The notes under the pieces were generated by a model. The model searched no databases and was not told where the DNA came from. It worked only from the letters and a program-made list of their open reading frames with translations. A program made the translations under genes and the position numbers. From Candidatus Jettenia sp. AMX2 (GTDB taxonomy: Bacteria; Planctomycetota; Brocadiia; Brocadiales; Brocadiaceae), in NCBI GenBank assembly GCA_030583665.1, contig CP129469.1, forward strand, positions 930,001 through 994,000: 64,000 bases of DNA, written 5' to 3'. Below are positions 27,878 through 36,779 of the stretch, piece after piece (position 1 is the first letter of the stretch; every line of letters begins with the position of its first letter).

Positions 27878-27985
27878 TTGTAAACATAAATAACTATAAG
27901 TTACCTGATGCCCTGTTTTTCTGGGAAATTATCATATGCCATGAAGCGTTATAAATATTTTGTTAAAATATTTAGGAATAAAAAA

Positions 27986-28282
27986 ATGAATGAAAAAGAA
28001 ATTGAAAAACAAAATTTTATCCTATGGTATGGTTTTTATGCAACTACAAAAGAATTGGAAGCGGTCCGGACAAATAACAGGGAAACACTAAACAGGCTTT
28101 TAAAGGAATATGCAGAAGAAATAGACAAGGTTGAAAGAGTAAAGCGTTTCTATGACCGCGTTGTACAAGCCGGGAATAAACGGGCACAGGGTTTGGACGT
28201 AACGTTAAAAATAGATCTTTCTTCATCAAAAAAAAGTGGCATATTTGAAGAGGGTTTAGCAGGCAGATATGAAATTAAGTGA
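27986..28282 (+). CDS. Unrecognised 98-residue protein between ftsI and murE
   Basis: The frame from ATG 27986 (AGGA ten bases upstream) encodes 98 residues, mostly charged and helical: MNEKEIEKQNFILWYGFYA, then TKELEAVRTNNRETLNRLLKEYAEEIDKVERVKRFYDRVVQAG, likely a coiled coil. The tail is DVTLKIDLSSSKKSG. No membrane segment or known motif is seen. An earlier in-frame ATG at 27908 would add 26 basic residues. It overlaps the murE start by 14 bases, so it is almost surely translated within the dcw operon. Canonical dcw clusters have nothing here; a division-linked scaffold role is only a guess. Confidence 0.65.
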   Translation: MNEKEIEKQNFILWYGFYATTKELEAVRTNNRETLNRLLKEYAEEIDKVERVKRFYDRVVQAGNKRAQGLDVTLKIDLSSSKKSGIFEEGLAGRYEIK

Positions 28283-29750
28283 ACTTTGTCTCTGTTTGGG
28301 AAAACACAAGGGTTACGATTTTGTGGAAAAAGAAGTGTCAGGGATAACCTACGACTCCCGTAAGATCAAAAAAGGTAACGTGTTTGTTGCAATTAAAGGT
28401 AACAAGCTGGACGGGCATGATTTTATTGGTAATGCTGTAGAGAAGGGGGCTAGTGTCCTTGTTGTGGAAAAAAGGATTGAATCAACCTCATTACGGATAC
28501 CCCAAATTCTTGTGTCTGATACCCGCCAGGCACTTGCCAACATGAGTGACCATTTTTTTGGAAAGCCTTCTGCACGAATGACGGTAATTGGCATTACAGG
28601 AACAAATGGTAAAACAACCACTTCATATTTTATGAAGTCAATCATTAATGCTTCCTCAGAAGAGGCGGGTCTTATTGGTACCATACACTATAAAATCGGA
28701 GGGAGAATTATACCGGCACTGGAGACAACCCCTGAGTCCGCAGAAATACAGAATTATCTTTCACAAATGCTGAATGCCGGGATACGGTATGCGGTAATCG
28801 AAGCATCTTCTCACGCACTGTCACAGCACCGGCTCAGCGGCGTGCGTTTTAGTTCTGCAATTTTTACCAATCTGTCTGCTGATCATCTGGACTACCACAG
28901 GAATATGAAGAATTATCTGGCAGAAAAGCTAAAACTGGTAAAAGGATTAAGTCCCGGCGCGGTTACTATTTTAAATGCTGATCATACCATAAGCAAGCGC
29001 TTTGCGGAATATACAAGCTCCAGGACAATCTACTGGTACGGTATAAAGAGAAAGAATGCTGATGTAGTTGCGGAGTCAGTACAGGTGACCGGGACTTCAA
29101 CAAGCTTTCTGCTCAACTCTTCCTGGGGCAAGGCATTCATTAAATTAAAACTGGCTGGTAAGCATAATGTGTATAATGCACTGGCAGCAGCAGCCAGTGC
29201 TTTGGCACTGGGTTTTACTATGGATATAGTAAAAAAAGGTGTTGAATCCTTATCTGCAGTCCCGGGCAGATTGGAGAATATTGCCTGCGGGCAGGATTTT
29301 CGTGTTTTTGTTGATTTTGCCCATACACATAAAGCCCTGCAAGTTATTCTCAGTTCTCTCAGAGAAATGACAACAGGGCGTATTTTGCTGGTCTTTGGAT
29401 GCGGTGGGGACAGAGATAGGAAAAAAAGGCCAAAAATGGGGTATGTTGCAGAAAAATATTCGGATCTTTTCTGGGTAACAAGTGATAATCCCCGTTCAGA
29501 GGACCCTTACCGGATTATTCAGGATATTCAAAAAGGATTAAGCCAGTCAGCCCGTTTTCACATACAACCAGACAGAAGACTTGCTATAAAAGAAGTATTG
29601 ATGGAAGCAAAGAGTGGCGATTCAGTGATTATTGCGGGTAAAGGACACGAGCAGTACCAGATATCAAAGGATACAATAATTCCTTTTGATGATCGTGAAG
29701 TAGTAAGGGAGATGTTGTCTGCCTACACGTTACATACTCTGTGTGTGTAA
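28269..29750 (+). CDS. murE: UDP-MurNAc-tripeptide ligase MurE, meso-DAP type
   Basis: MurE adds the third amino acid to UDP-MurNAc-L-Ala-D-Glu in the cytoplasm. The 493-residue protein has the N-terminal UDP-binding domain (GITYDSRKIKKGNVFVAI), P-loop GTNGKTTT at 111-118, ETTPESAEIQ, SSHALSQHRL and GKHNVYNALAA. DNPR at 406-409 is the signature that selects meso-diaminopimelate over lysine. dapA elsewhere in the window belongs to the pathway that makes this substrate. Length is normal. A 145-base gap without a gene follows before murF. Confidence 0.96.
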   Translation: MKLSELCLCLGKHKGYDFVEKEVSGITYDSRKIKKGNVFVAIKGNKLDGHDFIGNAVEKGASVLVVEKRIESTSLRIPQILVSDTRQALANMSDHFFGKPSARMTVIGITGTNGKTTTSYFMKSIINASSEEAGLIGTIHYKIGGRIIPALETTPESAEIQNYLSQMLNAGIRYAVIEASSHALSQHRLSGVRFSSAIFTNLSADHLDYHRNMKNYLAEKLKLVKGLSPGAVTILNADHTISKRFAEYTSSRTIYWYGIKRKNADVVAESVQVTGTSTSFLLNSSWGKAFIKLKLAGKHNVYNALAAAASALALGFTMDIVKKGVESLSAVPGRLENIACGQDFRVFVDFAHTHKALQVILSSLREMTTGRILLVFGCGGDRDRKKRPKMGYVAEKYSDLFWVTSDNPRSEDPYRIIQDIQKGLSQSARFHIQPDRRLAIKEVLMEAKSGDSVIIAGKGHEQYQISKDTIIPFDDREVVREMLSAYTLHTLCV

Positions 29751-29913
29751 CAAATAATTCCGATGCAGATATTCTTATACCTGTCAAAGCAGGAACCAAA
29801 TGATTAACTGATGGTAAACATAAAGATCATTTCGGGATTTCATATTTTCAGAGGTTTGAGAGATTAATATTATTGGTGTTTATACGTGTTAAACCTTGAT
29901 TAATTTAATACCT

Positions 29914-31293
29914 ATGAAAACACTATCTCTTGAGGAAGTTGTTAAAGCGGTTAGTGGGAACCTTATATCCGCAAACGGAAGAATACCAGTAATAAACGGA
30001 ATATCCACCGACAGCCGGAATATGAAAACCGGAGACCTGTTTTTTGCGCTGAAAGGAAAACAATACAACGGCCACCAGTTCGTTCCGCAGGCAATACATG
30101 CCGGAGCTGCTGCGGTTGTTGTATCAGAAGAAAATAAATCAGAGCTGAAAAACAAGGATTGTCCGGTAATCCGTGTGTCTGATACCATAACGGCGTTAGG
30201 AGATCTGGCGAAATATTACCGTCAGAAGTTAGATACAAAAATTATTGGTATTACAGGCAGTACCGGCAAGACCACCACAAAAGAGATGGCATATCACCTG
30301 TTATCACATTTTGGCCATACGGTAAGATCACAGAAGAGCTTTAATAATTTTATCGGTGTACCTTTAACACTATTTGAAATAGAGAATAATCACCGGTATG
30401 GTATTCTTGAGATGGGTACGAATGCTCCCGGTGAATTGAAACGCTTATCCGGAATTGGTAACCCGGATGTGGCGGTAATCCTTACTATTTCAAAAGCACA
30501 TCTGGAAGGTTTGGGCGATATCGAAGGTGTCGCACGTGCAAAGGCGGAGATACTGGAAAATCTCAGAAGTAACGGAGTGTTTGTCTATAATGCCGACAAT
30601 TCGTGGTGTGTAAAAATTGCCGGTAGTTTTCGGGGAATGTCCGTTAGCTTCGGTTTTAGTCCTTCATCACTCATCAGATGCACAGAGGTAAAAAAAAGAG
30701 AGAATAGTTATAATCTGGTCATTAACCATTATTTGGAGGTATCTTTTCCCGTTACGGGATATCATAACATCCATAACTGCCTGGCGTCTTTTGCCATCTG
30801 CCATGCATTAGGTCAGGACCTTCGAAATCTGAAAGAGGCCTTTTCTTCTTTTGAACTACCTTCGATGAGAATGGAACAGCAAACTATCGGGGCGTTCACC
30901 ATCATAAACGATGCATATAACGCAAATCCTGAATCAGTAAGTGCTGCCCTGCAATACCTTAATGAGATCGATACGAAAGGCAGAAAGGTTTTCATTTGCG
31001 GAGACATGCTGGAATTGGGACAAGAATCTGCACTCCTGCACAAAGAAATCGGTGAGAAGGTTGCCAGGTTTACCATTGATCTTTTATGGACGGTAGGAGA
31101 CCATGCATATGAGATTGCAAAGGCTGCAAAATTATCAGGTATGCCTGAAGAAAGGATTATGAGTTTTAAAAATGTTGATGGTATTTCTGATTCTGAATTA
31201 CATCATTTACAAGAAAATGATGTAATAGTAATAAAAGGCTCCAGGAGTATGCATATGGAAAATATTATTAAAAAATTAAAGGGATATTTATAA
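29914..31293 (+). CDS. murF: UDP-MurNAc-pentapeptide ligase MurF
   Basis: MurF adds D-Ala-D-Ala to complete the UDP-MurNAc-pentapeptide. The 459-residue protein (ATG 29914; a TTG at 29896 is an in-frame alternative) has GISTDSRNMKTGDLFFALKG, the P-loop GITGSTGKTTTKEM and ILEMGTNAPGEL. ISKAHLEGLGDIEGVARAKAEI, YHNIHNCLASFAI and INDAYNANPESVSAAL follow, all typical. It follows murE and precedes mraY as in most dcw clusters. Confidence 0.95.
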   Translation: MKTLSLEEVVKAVSGNLISANGRIPVINGISTDSRNMKTGDLFFALKGKQYNGHQFVPQAIHAGAAAVVVSEENKSELKNKDCPVIRVSDTITALGDLAKYYRQKLDTKIIGITGSTGKTTTKEMAYHLLSHFGHTVRSQKSFNNFIGVPLTLFEIENNHRYGILEMGTNAPGELKRLSGIGNPDVAVILTISKAHLEGLGDIEGVARAKAEILENLRSNGVFVYNADNSWCVKIAGSFRGMSVSFGFSPSSLIRCTEVKKRENSYNLVINHYLEVSFPVTGYHNIHNCLASFAICHALGQDLRNLKEAFSSFELPSMRMEQQTIGAFTIINDAYNANPESVSAALQYLNEIDTKGRKVFICGDMLELGQESALLHKEIGEKVARFTIDLLWTVGDHAYEIAKAAKLSGMPEERIMSFKNVDGISDSELHHLQENDVIVIKGSRSMHMENIIKKLKGYL

Positions 31294-31308
31294 TGAGGTT
31301 ACAATACT

Positions 31309-32385
31309 TTGCTCTATAGTTGGTTTTCATCAATAGATTTTCTGGAAATAGGGAACTCTGTATCTTTTCGGTTGTGTTTCGCTGCACTTACAGCCTTTTT
31401 TATAAGTGTTTTTTTTGGGCAGTGGTTTGTGAAAAAACTTAGGGTACTCAGGGTCGTGGAAGATACAGCAAAAACGGATTCTGAAGAGCTCAGACAGATG
31501 CATTTTAATAAGAAAAGCACACCAACTATGGGAGGTATTGTCGTAATTGTTTCTGTTCTGGTTTCCGTGTTGCTTTGGTGCAACATGTATAATGGGCATA
31601 TCCTCTTGCTTATATTCACTCTGATATGGTTTGGCGTACTTGGCTTTCTTGATGATTATATCAAATTGACGCAAAAAGGTGCACAGGGCTTAAGCAGTAA
31701 ATCAAAATTCCTGTTTCAATCAGCGCTTGGACTTATATTGGGGCTGATTTTATATTTTCATTTTAATGCATTTACGTGGGGTACGCAGCTCATAATTCCT
31801 TTGATGAAAGATTTTAAACCCGATTTGGGTCCTTTTTATATTCTGGCGGTGGCTTTCTTTATTGTAGCGATGTCCAATGCGGTAAACCTTACGGACGGTT
31901 TGGACGGACTGGCTATCGGATGCAGTATTATAGCGGGAATTGCTTTTGCTGTGATTGCCTATGTTTCAGGGGTTGTGGATCTCTGTAAATATTTCAATAT
32001 TCCTCATTTGCCGGAAAGTGAGGAACTGAGCATTTTTTGTGCAGCGCTTGTTGGCGGAGGGCTGGGATTCCTGTGGTTTAACTGTTTCCCTGCACAAGTT
32101 TTTATGGGTGATACCGGTTCGCTGGCATTAGGCGGCGTACTGGGACTGATTGCTGTTCTTGTAAAACGAGAAGTGACCATGATTATTATCGGAGGGATTT
32201 TTATTGCCGAGGCTGTTTCTGTTATTGTGCAAGTAGCATTTTACAAAATGACAAAAAGGAGGGTTTTCCGTTGCGCGCCCCTGCATCATCATTTTCAATT
32301 TAAAGGGTTGCCTGAGACTAAAGTTACGTTCAGATTCTGGATTATTGCAATTTTGTTAGGTGGATTAGGTTTTATTGTATTATGA
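31309..32385 (+). CDS. mraY: Phospho-MurNAc-pentapeptide transferase MraY
   Basis: MraY links phospho-MurNAc-pentapeptide to undecaprenyl phosphate, giving lipid I, in the inner membrane. The 358-residue protein has about ten helices and the catalytic blocks KKSTPTMGGIVV, FGVLGFLDDYIK, SNAVNLTDGLDGLAIG, NCFPAQVFMGDTGSLALGG and APLHHHFQFKGLPETKV. The start is TTG 31309 with GAGG 11 bases upstream. The gene order mraY-ftsW lacks the murD that usually separates them. Confidence 0.95.
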   Translation: MLYSWFSSIDFLEIGNSVSFRLCFAALTAFFISVFFGQWFVKKLRVLRVVEDTAKTDSEELRQMHFNKKSTPTMGGIVVIVSVLVSVLLWCNMYNGHILLLIFTLIWFGVLGFLDDYIKLTQKGAQGLSSKSKFLFQSALGLILGLILYFHFNAFTWGTQLIIPLMKDFKPDLGPFYILAVAFFIVAMSNAVNLTDGLDGLAIGCSIIAGIAFAVIAYVSGVVDLCKYFNIPHLPESEELSIFCAALVGGGLGFLWFNCFPAQVFMGDTGSLALGGVLGLIAVLVKREVTMIIIGGIFIAEAVSVIVQVAFYKMTKRRVFRCAPLHHHFQFKGLPETKVTFRFWIIAILLGGLGFIVL

Positions 32386-32403
32386 AATAAAAGGAGTTTA
32401 CTG

Positions 32404-33606
32404 GTGAAGCCCTGGCACCTTATTGTATACAGCGTTGTTGCCCTGTTGGGTTTTAGTGTTGTTACGGTAATGAGTACGGACAAAATGACGTTCGGAACAA
32501 GTGGAAGCAGTTATCAGTTCACGAAACATCTTTTATGGATAGGGATAGGTGCTGTTGTATTGGCTATCATGACCAGGATAGATTATCATTATTTACAGAA
32601 ACTAAGCATACCGATTCTCATCATATCTTTCATTCTCCTTTTGCTTGTGCTTGTGCCGGGGATAGGCACCCTCGCCAATGGCGCACGCAGGTGGATCCGT
32701 TTTGGCAGTCTTCTGGGCATTCAACCATCTGAGTTTACGAAGCTCGCTCTTATAATATTTCTTGCGAATTACGTTTCAAAAAACTATAACCGCATGTCAG
32801 AATTCGTATATGGGTTTTTCATACCTTTTGCTGTTGTGATATTGTCAGCCGGATTGATAATTTTACAACCCGATTTCGGGACCGCAGCATTCATGTTCAT
32901 GATATCATTGATTATACTTATTGTTGCAGGAACAAGAATTATTTTTATCAGTTTTATTGCAATGGCTTCGGTTCCCTTTATTCATAAAATGCTGTTTGAG
33001 GTCTCATATAGAAAAGACAGGCTCTTATCTTTTATGGACCCCTGGAAAGACCCCTCTGGTACAGGCTATCAGATAATTCAATCATGGATTGCCCTTGGTT
33101 CCGGTGGCCTGACAGGATTAGGAATAGGAGGTAGCAGACAAAAATTGTTTTTCTTGCCAGAAAGCAGCAGTGATTTTATATTTACAATCATTGGTGAAGA
33201 ACTCGGATTTCTCGGTGTGGTTGGTGTAATCACGCTTTTTATACTATTGCTGTGGCAGGGATTAAGGATTGTCCATACGGCAAATGACATATTCGGTTTT
33301 TTTCTGGGACTTGGAATTACCATAATGTTTGGCTTGCAGGCCATCATTAATATTGCAGCCGTTTCTGGTATTATACCGACAAAGGGCATTCCTTTACCCT
33401 TTATTAGTTCCGGAGGGTCATCCCTCTTATTCTCTATGATAGGGGTTGGCATACTGGTCAATATAGCACAACAGTCTGTAAATGGGAAATATTCAAATAC
33501 ATCTGTTGATACTACAGAAATAGTGAAACCAGACACCATAAGCAGCCTGTTGCCGGTGAGAATTTGGCGTAAAATAGTGTCTGGAATAGCAAATTTTTCA
33601 TGGTAA
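32404..33606 (+). CDS. ftsW: Septal peptidoglycan polymerase FtsW
   Basis: This SEDS-family glycosyltransferase pairs with FtsI to polymerise septal peptidoglycan. The 400-residue membrane protein has about ten helices and SEDS signatures: NGARRWIRFGSLLGIQPSEFTKLALIIFLANYVSK, ILQPDFGTAAFMFMISLIIL and GYQIIQSWIALGSGGLTGLGIGGSRQKLFFLPESSSDFIF. It ends with GEELGFLGV and PTKGIPLPFISSGGSSL. The catalytic aspartate lies in LQPDFGT. AAAAGGAG precedes GTG 32404. Position between mraY and murG favours FtsW over RodA. Confidence 0.93.
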   Translation: MKPWHLIVYSVVALLGFSVVTVMSTDKMTFGTSGSSYQFTKHLLWIGIGAVVLAIMTRIDYHYLQKLSIPILIISFILLLLVLVPGIGTLANGARRWIRFGSLLGIQPSEFTKLALIIFLANYVSKNYNRMSEFVYGFFIPFAVVILSAGLIILQPDFGTAAFMFMISLIILIVAGTRIIFISFIAMASVPFIHKMLFEVSYRKDRLLSFMDPWKDPSGTGYQIIQSWIALGSGGLTGLGIGGSRQKLFFLPESSSDFIFTIIGEELGFLGVVGVITLFILLLWQGLRIVHTANDIFGFFLGLGITIMFGLQAIINIAAVSGIIPTKGIPLPFISSGGSSLLFSMIGVGILVNIAQQSVNGKYSNTSVDTTEIVKPDTISSLLPVRIWRKIVSGIANFSW

Positions 33607-33626
33607 TATTAGGAGGAGAAGAGAAA

Positions 33627-34748
33627 ATGAAAATAATTTTTGCCGGCGGTGGTACGGGAGGCCATTTAATGGTGGGATTGAGTACGGCAGAGGAGGTTCG
33701 CTCCCGGTTTCATGATGCGGAAATTATCTTTTTGGGAACGGGAAAGGAATTTGAGAAGCGCTGTGTAGAGCAGCAAGGATTCAGGTTCCGTCAGGTGAGT
33801 GCACGAAAATGGAATGCGTCATATAAACAAATTGGCGTTTTTATTTGCGTAGTACTTACCGGTATTGTCAAATCCATCGTAGAAATGAGAAAATTAAGGC
33901 CTGATATTGTAGTTGGTTTGGGTGGATATGGTTCTGTTGCTCCGATTATTGCTGCAAAATTATTGAATATTCCGTCTGTACTCCTTGAGCAAAACGTAAT
34001 TCCAGGAAAAGCAAACAGATTTTTAGCAAGATGGGTAGATGAGGTATATTGTCATTGGAGAGGCTCTGTCAAATGGTTTCACAAAGCAAAGGTTGTACGG
34101 GTAACAGGAACCCCTATCCGGAAGGATATCGCTTACAATCAGAAATCATGTTTTCATAAATTTGGACTGAACCCTTCCAAAAAGACCTTGTTGATTACTG
34201 GAGGAAGTCAGGGTGCCCAGGCTATCAATGAGGTTATAGTACGTTGCCTTCCCAAACTGGAAACATTAGCCCGCGAAATACAGATAATACATTGCACCGG
34301 AGAATACGGATATGACATGGTAAATGTAGCATATAAACAAACAGGATTAGATTCATTCGTATGCAGTTTCCTTGATGATATGGGTGCTGCATTGAAAATA
34401 GCCGATATCATAATTTGCAGGGCGGGCGCAACTACTATTGCAGAAATAACTGCATTAGGTATTCCTTCCCTATTGATACCCTATCCATATGCAGCAGATA
34501 ATCATCAATACTGGAATGCAATAGAAGTAGTAAGCAATGGTGCGGGTTATCTGTTACAGCAAATGGACCTTACTCCTGAAAAAATAATGGAGGTAGTTAC
34601 CGATCTTATCAACCATAAGGAAGTATACGACAGAATGAAAATGTTCAGTAAAGGGATGGGGATTCCCAATGCCGCCATGCATGTTGTTGATAATATTTGT
34701 AAAGTGATTGGGGTAAAAAGCGCAGAATTTGCATTAAGTGTTGGGTAG
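33627..34748 (+). CDS. murG: Lipid II synthase MurG
   Basis: MurG transfers GlcNAc to lipid I at the cytoplasmic face. From ATG 33627, behind AGGAGG at 33611-33616, it is 373 residues. It shows FAGGGTGGHLMVGL, GLGGYGSVAPIIAAKLLNIPSVLLEQNVIPGKANR, VTGTPIR, LLITGGSQGAQAINE and ICRAGATTIAEITALGIPSLLIPYPYAADNHQ. An in-frame ATG at 33600 overlaps ftsW but lies upstream of the ribosome-binding site, so I reject it. A repeat island follows the gene, separating it from murC. Confidence 0.95.
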   Translation: MKIIFAGGGTGGHLMVGLSTAEEVRSRFHDAEIIFLGTGKEFEKRCVEQQGFRFRQVSARKWNASYKQIGVFICVVLTGIVKSIVEMRKLRPDIVVGLGGYGSVAPIIAAKLLNIPSVLLEQNVIPGKANRFLARWVDEVYCHWRGSVKWFHKAKVVRVTGTPIRKDIAYNQKSCFHKFGLNPSKKTLLITGGSQGAQAINEVIVRCLPKLETLAREIQIIHCTGEYGYDMVNVAYKQTGLDSFVCSFLDDMGAALKIADIIICRAGATTIAEITALGIPSLLIPYPYAADNHQYWNAIEVVSNGAGYLLQQMDLTPEKIMEVVTDLINHKEVYDRMKMFSKGMGIPNAAMHVVDNICKVIGVKSAEFALSVG

Positions 34749-34817
34749 TTTTTTCTGTGTAATTGACGAATTCTGTAACGCTCTGTGAGAAATTTTATTT
34801 GGAAATAAGAAGACACA

Positions 34818-34880
34818 GCGCGGCCTTTGGCCGCAACCAAATTCGAATTTCGGATTGCGGATTTCGAAACAGTTTCAAAA
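34818..34880 (+). repeat. First copy of a direct repeat flanking the second palindrome island
   Basis: The segment with GGCCTTTGGCCGCAACCAAA followed by an AT-rich TTCGAAT...GATTTCGAAAC run recurs, slightly diverged, at about 35098-35151. The two copies bracket the palindrome island (34935-35094) in the same direction. TTCGGATT-type words similar to these also occur at 49100-49240. Confidence 0.6.
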
Positions 34881-34932
34881 TGCGTTCTTTGCACCTTTGC
34901 GATGAACTATTACGATTTATTTTTTGTTTTCT

Positions 34933-35095
34933 AATCCCGAAGGGATGTCATGATTATAGCAAAAGTCATACAAAAGATTTTTAACCCCGAAGGGGTGACA
35001 TAGGAAACCCATGATCATCTTACAATCATGCCACCCCTTCGGGGTTGTTGGTTTTTGCTTGTTCATTTACTATAATCATGTCAGCCCTTCGGGCT
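34933..35095. repeat. Second island: four GC palindromes phased at 49-50 bp
   Basis: Palindromes TCCCGAAGGGA (34935-34945), CCCCGAAGGGG (34985-34995), CCCCTTCGGGG (35034-35044) and GCCCTTCGGGC (35084-35094) start 50, 49 and 50 bp apart. The TGTCATGATTATAG flank recurs. Positions 34933-35003 match the reverse complement of 13990-14062 closely (only a few substitutions and a 2-base length difference). No gene is seen between murG and murC (34749-35346). Confidence 0.85.
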
Positions 35096-35097
35096 TG

Positions 35098-35151
35098 GCG
35101 CAGCCTTTGGCGCAACCAAATTTGAATTTCGAAATTCGAAACAATTTCAAA
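35098..35151 (+). repeat. Second copy of the direct repeat flanking the palindrome island
   Basis: It repeats the AGCCTTTGGCGCAACCAAAT... pattern of 34818-34880, including the GAATTTCG and GAAAC-ATTTCAAA parts. The copy is shorter and diverged. Two direct copies around an array suggest the island was duplicated or inserted as a block. Confidence 0.55.
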
Positions 35152-35346
35152 TGACAAAAACTCAAAGCTCCAAACTATACGTAAGCCTTATCTAATTAAC
35201 GTCTTATGGTTATGTATTTTGAAAAACACGCACAAAAAACAAGAAATTGATGGATAGTAGTATGAAGTAATTTATAGAAAAAAATAATTCAAGATTCGGA
35301 TCGGAATGGTTGACAACACAATATTTATTCAGAAAGGGTAGATAGA

Positions 35347-36765
35347 ATGCAGTCGTACAGCGCGTCATTGGAGAACCAGTTGAATTATCGCCCTTTGAGC
35401 GGGCACTGTGTGTATTTTATTGGTATCGGAGGTATCGGTATGAGTGCGATTGCACGGATTCTTATAAACGAAGGATGCGTTGTGACAGGTTCTGATCTCA
35501 AGACATCTTCATTAACAATAACATTAGAGAAAATGGGCGCCAGAATTAACACAAAGCAGGACGGAAGTTTTATGGATCCGGAAACGGATATGGTAATAAT
35601 TTCGTCAGCTATCGGTGAAGATAATCCGGATCTGAAAATTGCCCGTAAAATGGGTATAAAGGTAGTGAAATATTCTCAATTACTCGGTTCTCTCATGAAA
35701 GAGAAACGTGGTATTGCAATCAGCGGAACGCACGGAAAAACAACTACAAGCGCAATGATCTCTACTATTTTAAAAACAGCAGGATTGGATCCGACTTTTG
35801 TGATAGGCGGGGAAGTGCCCGATATTGGCGGGAATGCATATTTAGGGAAAGGGAACCTATTTGTAGCCGAGGCCTGTGAATATGACAGGTCATTTCTGAA
35901 TCTCAATCCACAAATAGGAGTGATTACTAATATAGAAGAAGATCACCTCGATTACTATGAGAATCTGGAAAAAATAATACATGCATTTGGTGATTTTGCA
36001 TCCCTGGTCTCAAAAGATGGCCTGCTGGTTGCAAATAATAACGATGCAAACATAGCCCTTGCAATAAAGAGGGCCTATTGTACCGTGGAGATGTATTCGT
36101 TGGACAAGAATACGGATTGGCGCGGTGAAATCATGTCCGCAGGTACCGGTGTTAACAGATTTATTATCTACAGGAAAGGTAAATTTTTTGGCGAATTCTT
36201 CCTGAAAATACCTGGCGCCCATAATGTATTAAATGCACTTGCTTCAACTGCGGTGTGTACCTATATTGGGGTAGACAAAAGTTCTCTAAGAGATGCTTTG
36301 GCATCTTTTACGGGAGCGAACAGGAGATTCCAGATTGTCGGTGCGAAGAACGATATAACAGTAATTGATGATTATGCTCACCATCCTACGGAGATACGGG
36401 TTACTTTAAAAGCTGCACGGGAGCTGTATCCTGGGAAACATATCTGGTGCGTTTTTCAGCCCCATCAATACAGCAGAACGCATCGTTTGTTAAAGGATTT
36501 TTCTCAATCCTTTAAAGATGCAGACAAGGTAATTTTTACCGATATCTATTCCGCACGTGATAACGAATATGAAAAAACCATAACAAATTCTATGAAATTA
36601 TGTGAAGAAACCAGAAGTACAGGCAAAGATACCCAATATATTCCACAATTATGCGATGCTGTTGATATGCTTGCCTTGCAGGCGAAACCAGGCGATATCG
36701 TTATAACGATGGGAGCCGGCGATATAGGTAAAGTTGCTTATGACCTGGTTTCACAATTAGGATAA
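35347..36765 (+). CDS. murC: UDP-N-acetylmuramate-L-alanine ligase MurC
   Basis: MurC attaches L-alanine to UDP-MurNAc, the first peptide step. The 472-residue protein has the N-terminal VYFIGIGGIGMSAIARIL, the P-loop GTHGKTTTSAM, FVAEACEYDRSFLNL, TNIEEDHLDYY, GAHNVLNALAS, DDYAHHPTEI and WCVFQPHQYSRT. All Mur ligase blocks are intact. AGAAAGGG lies about a dozen bases before the ATG. It is separated from murG by the repeat island, so it may have its own promoter; I could not define one with a good -10 (a TTGACA lies at 35310-35315). Confidence 0.96.
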   Translation: MQSYSASLENQLNYRPLSGHCVYFIGIGGIGMSAIARILINEGCVVTGSDLKTSSLTITLEKMGARINTKQDGSFMDPETDMVIISSAIGEDNPDLKIARKMGIKVVKYSQLLGSLMKEKRGIAISGTHGKTTTSAMISTILKTAGLDPTFVIGGEVPDIGGNAYLGKGNLFVAEACEYDRSFLNLNPQIGVITNIEEDHLDYYENLEKIIHAFGDFASLVSKDGLLVANNNDANIALAIKRAYCTVEMYSLDKNTDWRGEIMSAGTGVNRFIIYRKGKFFGEFFLKIPGAHNVLNALASTAVCTYIGVDKSSLRDALASFTGANRRFQIVGAKNDITVIDDYAHHPTEIRVTLKAARELYPGKHIWCVFQPHQYSRTHRLLKDFSQSFKDADKVIFTDIYSARDNEYEKTITNSMKLCEETRSTGKDTQYIPQLCDAVDMLALQAKPGDIVITMGAGDIGKVAYDLVSQLG

Positions 36766-36779
36766 AGGAAAAAGAAATA

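Noticed and set aside
33600-33626. Earlier in-frame start for murG overlapping ftsW
   Set aside because: The AGGAGG site lies after it and just before ATG 33627, where the conserved FAGGGTGGH begins.
35310-35340. TTGACA before murC as a promoter
   Set aside because: No acceptable -10 box lies at a workable distance, so a separate murC promoter is not claimed.
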